The notes under the pieces are model-generated. The model worked only from the letters and a program-made list of their open reading frames with translations, was not told the DNA's origin and made no database searches. 56,157 nucleotides of DNA, from contig JAETPN010000007.1 in assembly GCA_021771185.1 (NCBI GenBank), positions 1 through 56,157 of the forward strand, in the 5' to 3' direction. Position 1 is the stretch's first letter, and the number at the start of each line of letters is the position of its first letter. The position numbers and the translations under genes are program-made. This DNA is from Bacillota bacterium (GTDB taxonomy: Bacteria > Bacillota_I > Bacilli_A > RF39 > UBA660). This document shows positions 55,190-56,157 of this stretch, in pieces.

Positions 55190-55255
55190 AGGACCACCTC
55201 ATCCTTTTTATTATACCATTTTTAGATTCAAAAATAAAAAGAATTAATTGTAAAA

Positions 55256-55702
55256 TTAACCCCTTTTATCTTTAAAAAATGATTTTAATAAATCACTAGA
55301 TTCTTGTTCGCAAATTCCTGATATAATTTCTACTTTATGATTATTTTTTGAATAATTTAAAATAGAATCAATACTATCTATATAACCAAATTTAGGATTT
55401 TTAGTACTATATACAACTTGTTTAATTCTGGATTGTAAAATAGCTCCTGCACACATCAAACAAGGTTCCATGGTGACATATAAAGTACATTCATTTAAAT
55501 ACCAACTATTCATATAATGACACGCCGCTTTAATAGCTAAAATTTCTGCATGTTGAGTAGCATCTTTATTTAATTCTTTTTTATTATGAGCTTTACAAAT
55601 AATTTTATCTTTATAAACAATAATTGCTCCAACTGGAATATCATCATGTTCTAAAGATTTTTTTGCTTCTTCTAATGCAATTTTCATATATTTTTCATGC
55701 AT
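55256..55702 (-). CDS. tadA: tRNA-specific adenosine deaminase
   Basis: 148 residues from ATG at 55702 (MHEKYMKIALEEA), after GGTGG; the frame open to 55741 would start inside the SRP RNA and is rejected. Zinc deaminase motifs HAEILAI and PCLMCAGAI, with the catalytic Glu. Makes inosine 34 of tRNA-Arg(ACG). Directly downstream of the SRP RNA gene; dnaX follows. In Bacillus the order is tadA-scr-dnaX, so the RNA has moved. Confidence 0.95.
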   Translation of the reverse strand: MHEKYMKIALEEAKKSLEHDDIPVGAIIVYKDKIICKAHNKKELNKDATQHAEILAIKAACHYMNSWYLNECTLYVTMEPCLMCAGAILQSRIKQVVYSTKNPKFGYIDSIDSILNYSKNNHKVEIISGICEQESSDLLKSFFKDKRG

Positions 55703-55732
55703 ATTACCACCTACTTTATTAAGAATTAAAAA

Positions 55733-55805
55733 GACGCACACAATAAGAGGACCTTAAGGCTGCTGTCTTCCGACTCTGACCTGATTCAATCATTATTGTT
55801 GCGTC
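55733..55805 (-). ncRNA. ffs: signal recognition particle RNA, minimal form
   Basis: Minus strand runs as one hairpin. Terminal stem GACGCA-CAATAA pairs with TTATTG-TGCGTC. The core is CAGGTCAGAGTCGGAAGACA then GCAGCC, which aligns with the E. coli 4.5S core CAGGTCAGGTCCGGAAGGAA then GCAGCC; the GTC/GAC stem under the GGAA tetraloop replaces the original by compensatory changes. About 73 nt, no Alu domain, as in Mollicutes-type RNAs. Confidence 0.9.
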
Positions 55806-55811
55806 GTATAT

Positions 55812-55840
55812 AATATAAACTATTTTAATTAAATATGCAA
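55812..55840 (-). promoter_or_regulatory. promoter of the SRP RNA (and tadA)
   Basis: -35 TTGCAT (55835-55840), 17-bp spacer, -10 TATATT (55812-55817). Transcription start expected at about 55805, the first base of the RNA. Same -35 as the S10 promoter. Confidence 0.8.
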
Positions 55841-55861
55841 GAACTTTTATTATTGTTTCTA

Positions 55862-55877
55862 TGTTTCACGTGAAACA
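55862..55877. promoter_or_regulatory. parS site 1
   Basis: TGTTTCACGTGAAACA, exact match to the Bacillus consensus TGTTNCACGTGAAACA. 22 bp from the SRP RNA -35 box. Confidence 0.93.
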
Positions 55878-55925
55878 TTCTTCCGTTTTATTATCTTTTC
55901 TTATCTTATTTATTTCTTCTACCTA

Positions 55926-55941
55926 TGTTTCACGTGAAACG
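55926..55941. promoter_or_regulatory. parS site 2 (one change)
   Basis: TGTTTCACGTGAAACG; last base A to G, so the palindrome is broken at its outer pair. Confidence 0.85.
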
Positions 55942-55989
55942 TTCTTCCGTTTTATTATCTTTTCTTATCCTATTTGTTTCTTCTACCTA

Positions 55990-56005
55990 TGTTTCACGTG
56001 AAACA
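55990..56005. promoter_or_regulatory. parS site 3
   Basis: Exact TGTTTCACGTGAAACA, 64 bp from site 2. Confidence 0.93.
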
Positions 56006-56053
56006 TTCTTTCTTTTTATTATCTTTTCTTATCCTATTTGCTTCTTCTACCTA

Positions 56054-56069
56054 TGTTTCACGTGAAACA
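56054..56069. promoter_or_regulatory. parS site 4
   Basis: Exact TGTTTCACGTGAAACA, 64 bp from site 3. Confidence 0.93.
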
Positions 56070-56116
56070 TTCTTTCTTTTTATTATCTTTCTTACTTTAT
56101 TTGTTTCTTCTACCTA

Positions 56117-56132
56117 TGTTTCACGTGAAACA
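56117..56132. promoter_or_regulatory. parS site 5
   Basis: Exact TGTTTCACGTGAAACA, 63 bp from site 4. The unit that follows is cut by the window edge. Confidence 0.93.
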
Positions 56133-56157
56133 TTCTTTCTTTTTATTATCTTTCTTA

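Larger units (their letters stand above)
55862..56157 (+). repeat. tandem 63-64 bp repeat array carrying parS sites
   Basis: Five units with periods of 64, 64, 64 and 63 bp. Each has a 16-bp parS followed by about 48 pyrimidine-rich bases (pattern TTCTT...TTATTATCTTTTCTTAT...TTCTTCTACCTA). Units 3-5 differ slightly from 1-2 (CTTTC for TTCCG). The array runs off the right edge, so its full size is unknown. Confidence 0.9.

Noticed and set aside
55703..55741. N-terminal extension of tadA (13 residues, start at 55741)
   Set aside because: It lies in the 3' part of the SRP RNA hairpin and has no ribosome site; ATG at 55702 has GGTGG and gives a normal N-terminus.
55862..56157. CRISPR array
   Set aside because: Repeats are 16-bp palindromes with near-identical linkers, so the spacers do not vary; the palindrome is the parS consensus.

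Overview
The window is an AT-rich chromosomal segment from a low-GC Bacillota (Firmicutes). The S10-spc-alpha ribosomal cluster is in Bacillus order and most other genes have recognisable Bacillus counterparts. Shine-Dalgarno sites are strong (GGAGG) and promoters are sigma-A-like. TGA is read as a stop (rsmI and ricT end with it), so this is not the UGA=Trp code of Mycoplasma or Spiroplasma. Loss of L30, a very short SRP RNA and a short MetG suggest a streamlined lineage on the Bacilli/Erysipelotrichia/Mollicutes side. That placement is inference. All but three genes (a left-edge fragment, gpsA and ppaC) lie on the minus strand, which fits a replication fork entering from the right.

Layout, left to right. 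1-2.8 kb: a cut SGNH-hydrolase-like gene, an SDR oxidoreductase, an orphan MazF-like protein and an unknown protein. 3.0-17.2 kb: one long minus-strand ribosomal superoperon from rpsJ to rplQ, including secY, adk, map, infA and rpoA, headed by a promoter and a GC-rich structured leader. 17.3-20.1 kb: small accessory genes, a doubly broken pseudogene, and gpsA. 20.2-28.0 kb: the conserved left-of-origin block parA-parB-mscS-yyzM-(abgT)-ychF-(two membrane proteins)-rpsF-ssb-rpsR. 28.0-31.1 kb: a 612-bp non-coding AT-rich stretch, an acidic unknown protein, two overlapping P-loop kinases and a micropeptide. 31.1-55.8 kb: the right-of-origin block of Bacillus, tadA-dnaX-yaaK-recR-bofA-holB-ricT-trmN-rsmI-pth-mfd-spoVT-metG-tatD-yabE-ksgA-ung-tilS-ftsH, with a T-box before metG and a short SRP RNA before tadA. 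55.86 kb to the end: a tandem array of 63-64 bp units, each carrying one ParB-binding parS site. It runs off the right edge.

The most striking feature is this parS array. Five sites, four exact and one with a single change, lie in phase at about six helical turns, directly upstream of the SRP RNA promoter, and the matching parA/parB pair is about 28 kb away in the same window. It looks like a compact, plasmid-like centromere on a chromosome, and it places oriC probably just beyond the right edge. A second recurring theme is economy at gene ends: at least seven intrinsic terminators contain the stop codon of their gene inside the hairpin. A third is a 12-bp hairpin that hides the start of a BofA-family gene. 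All functional statements come from reading motifs and gene order; no database search was possible.
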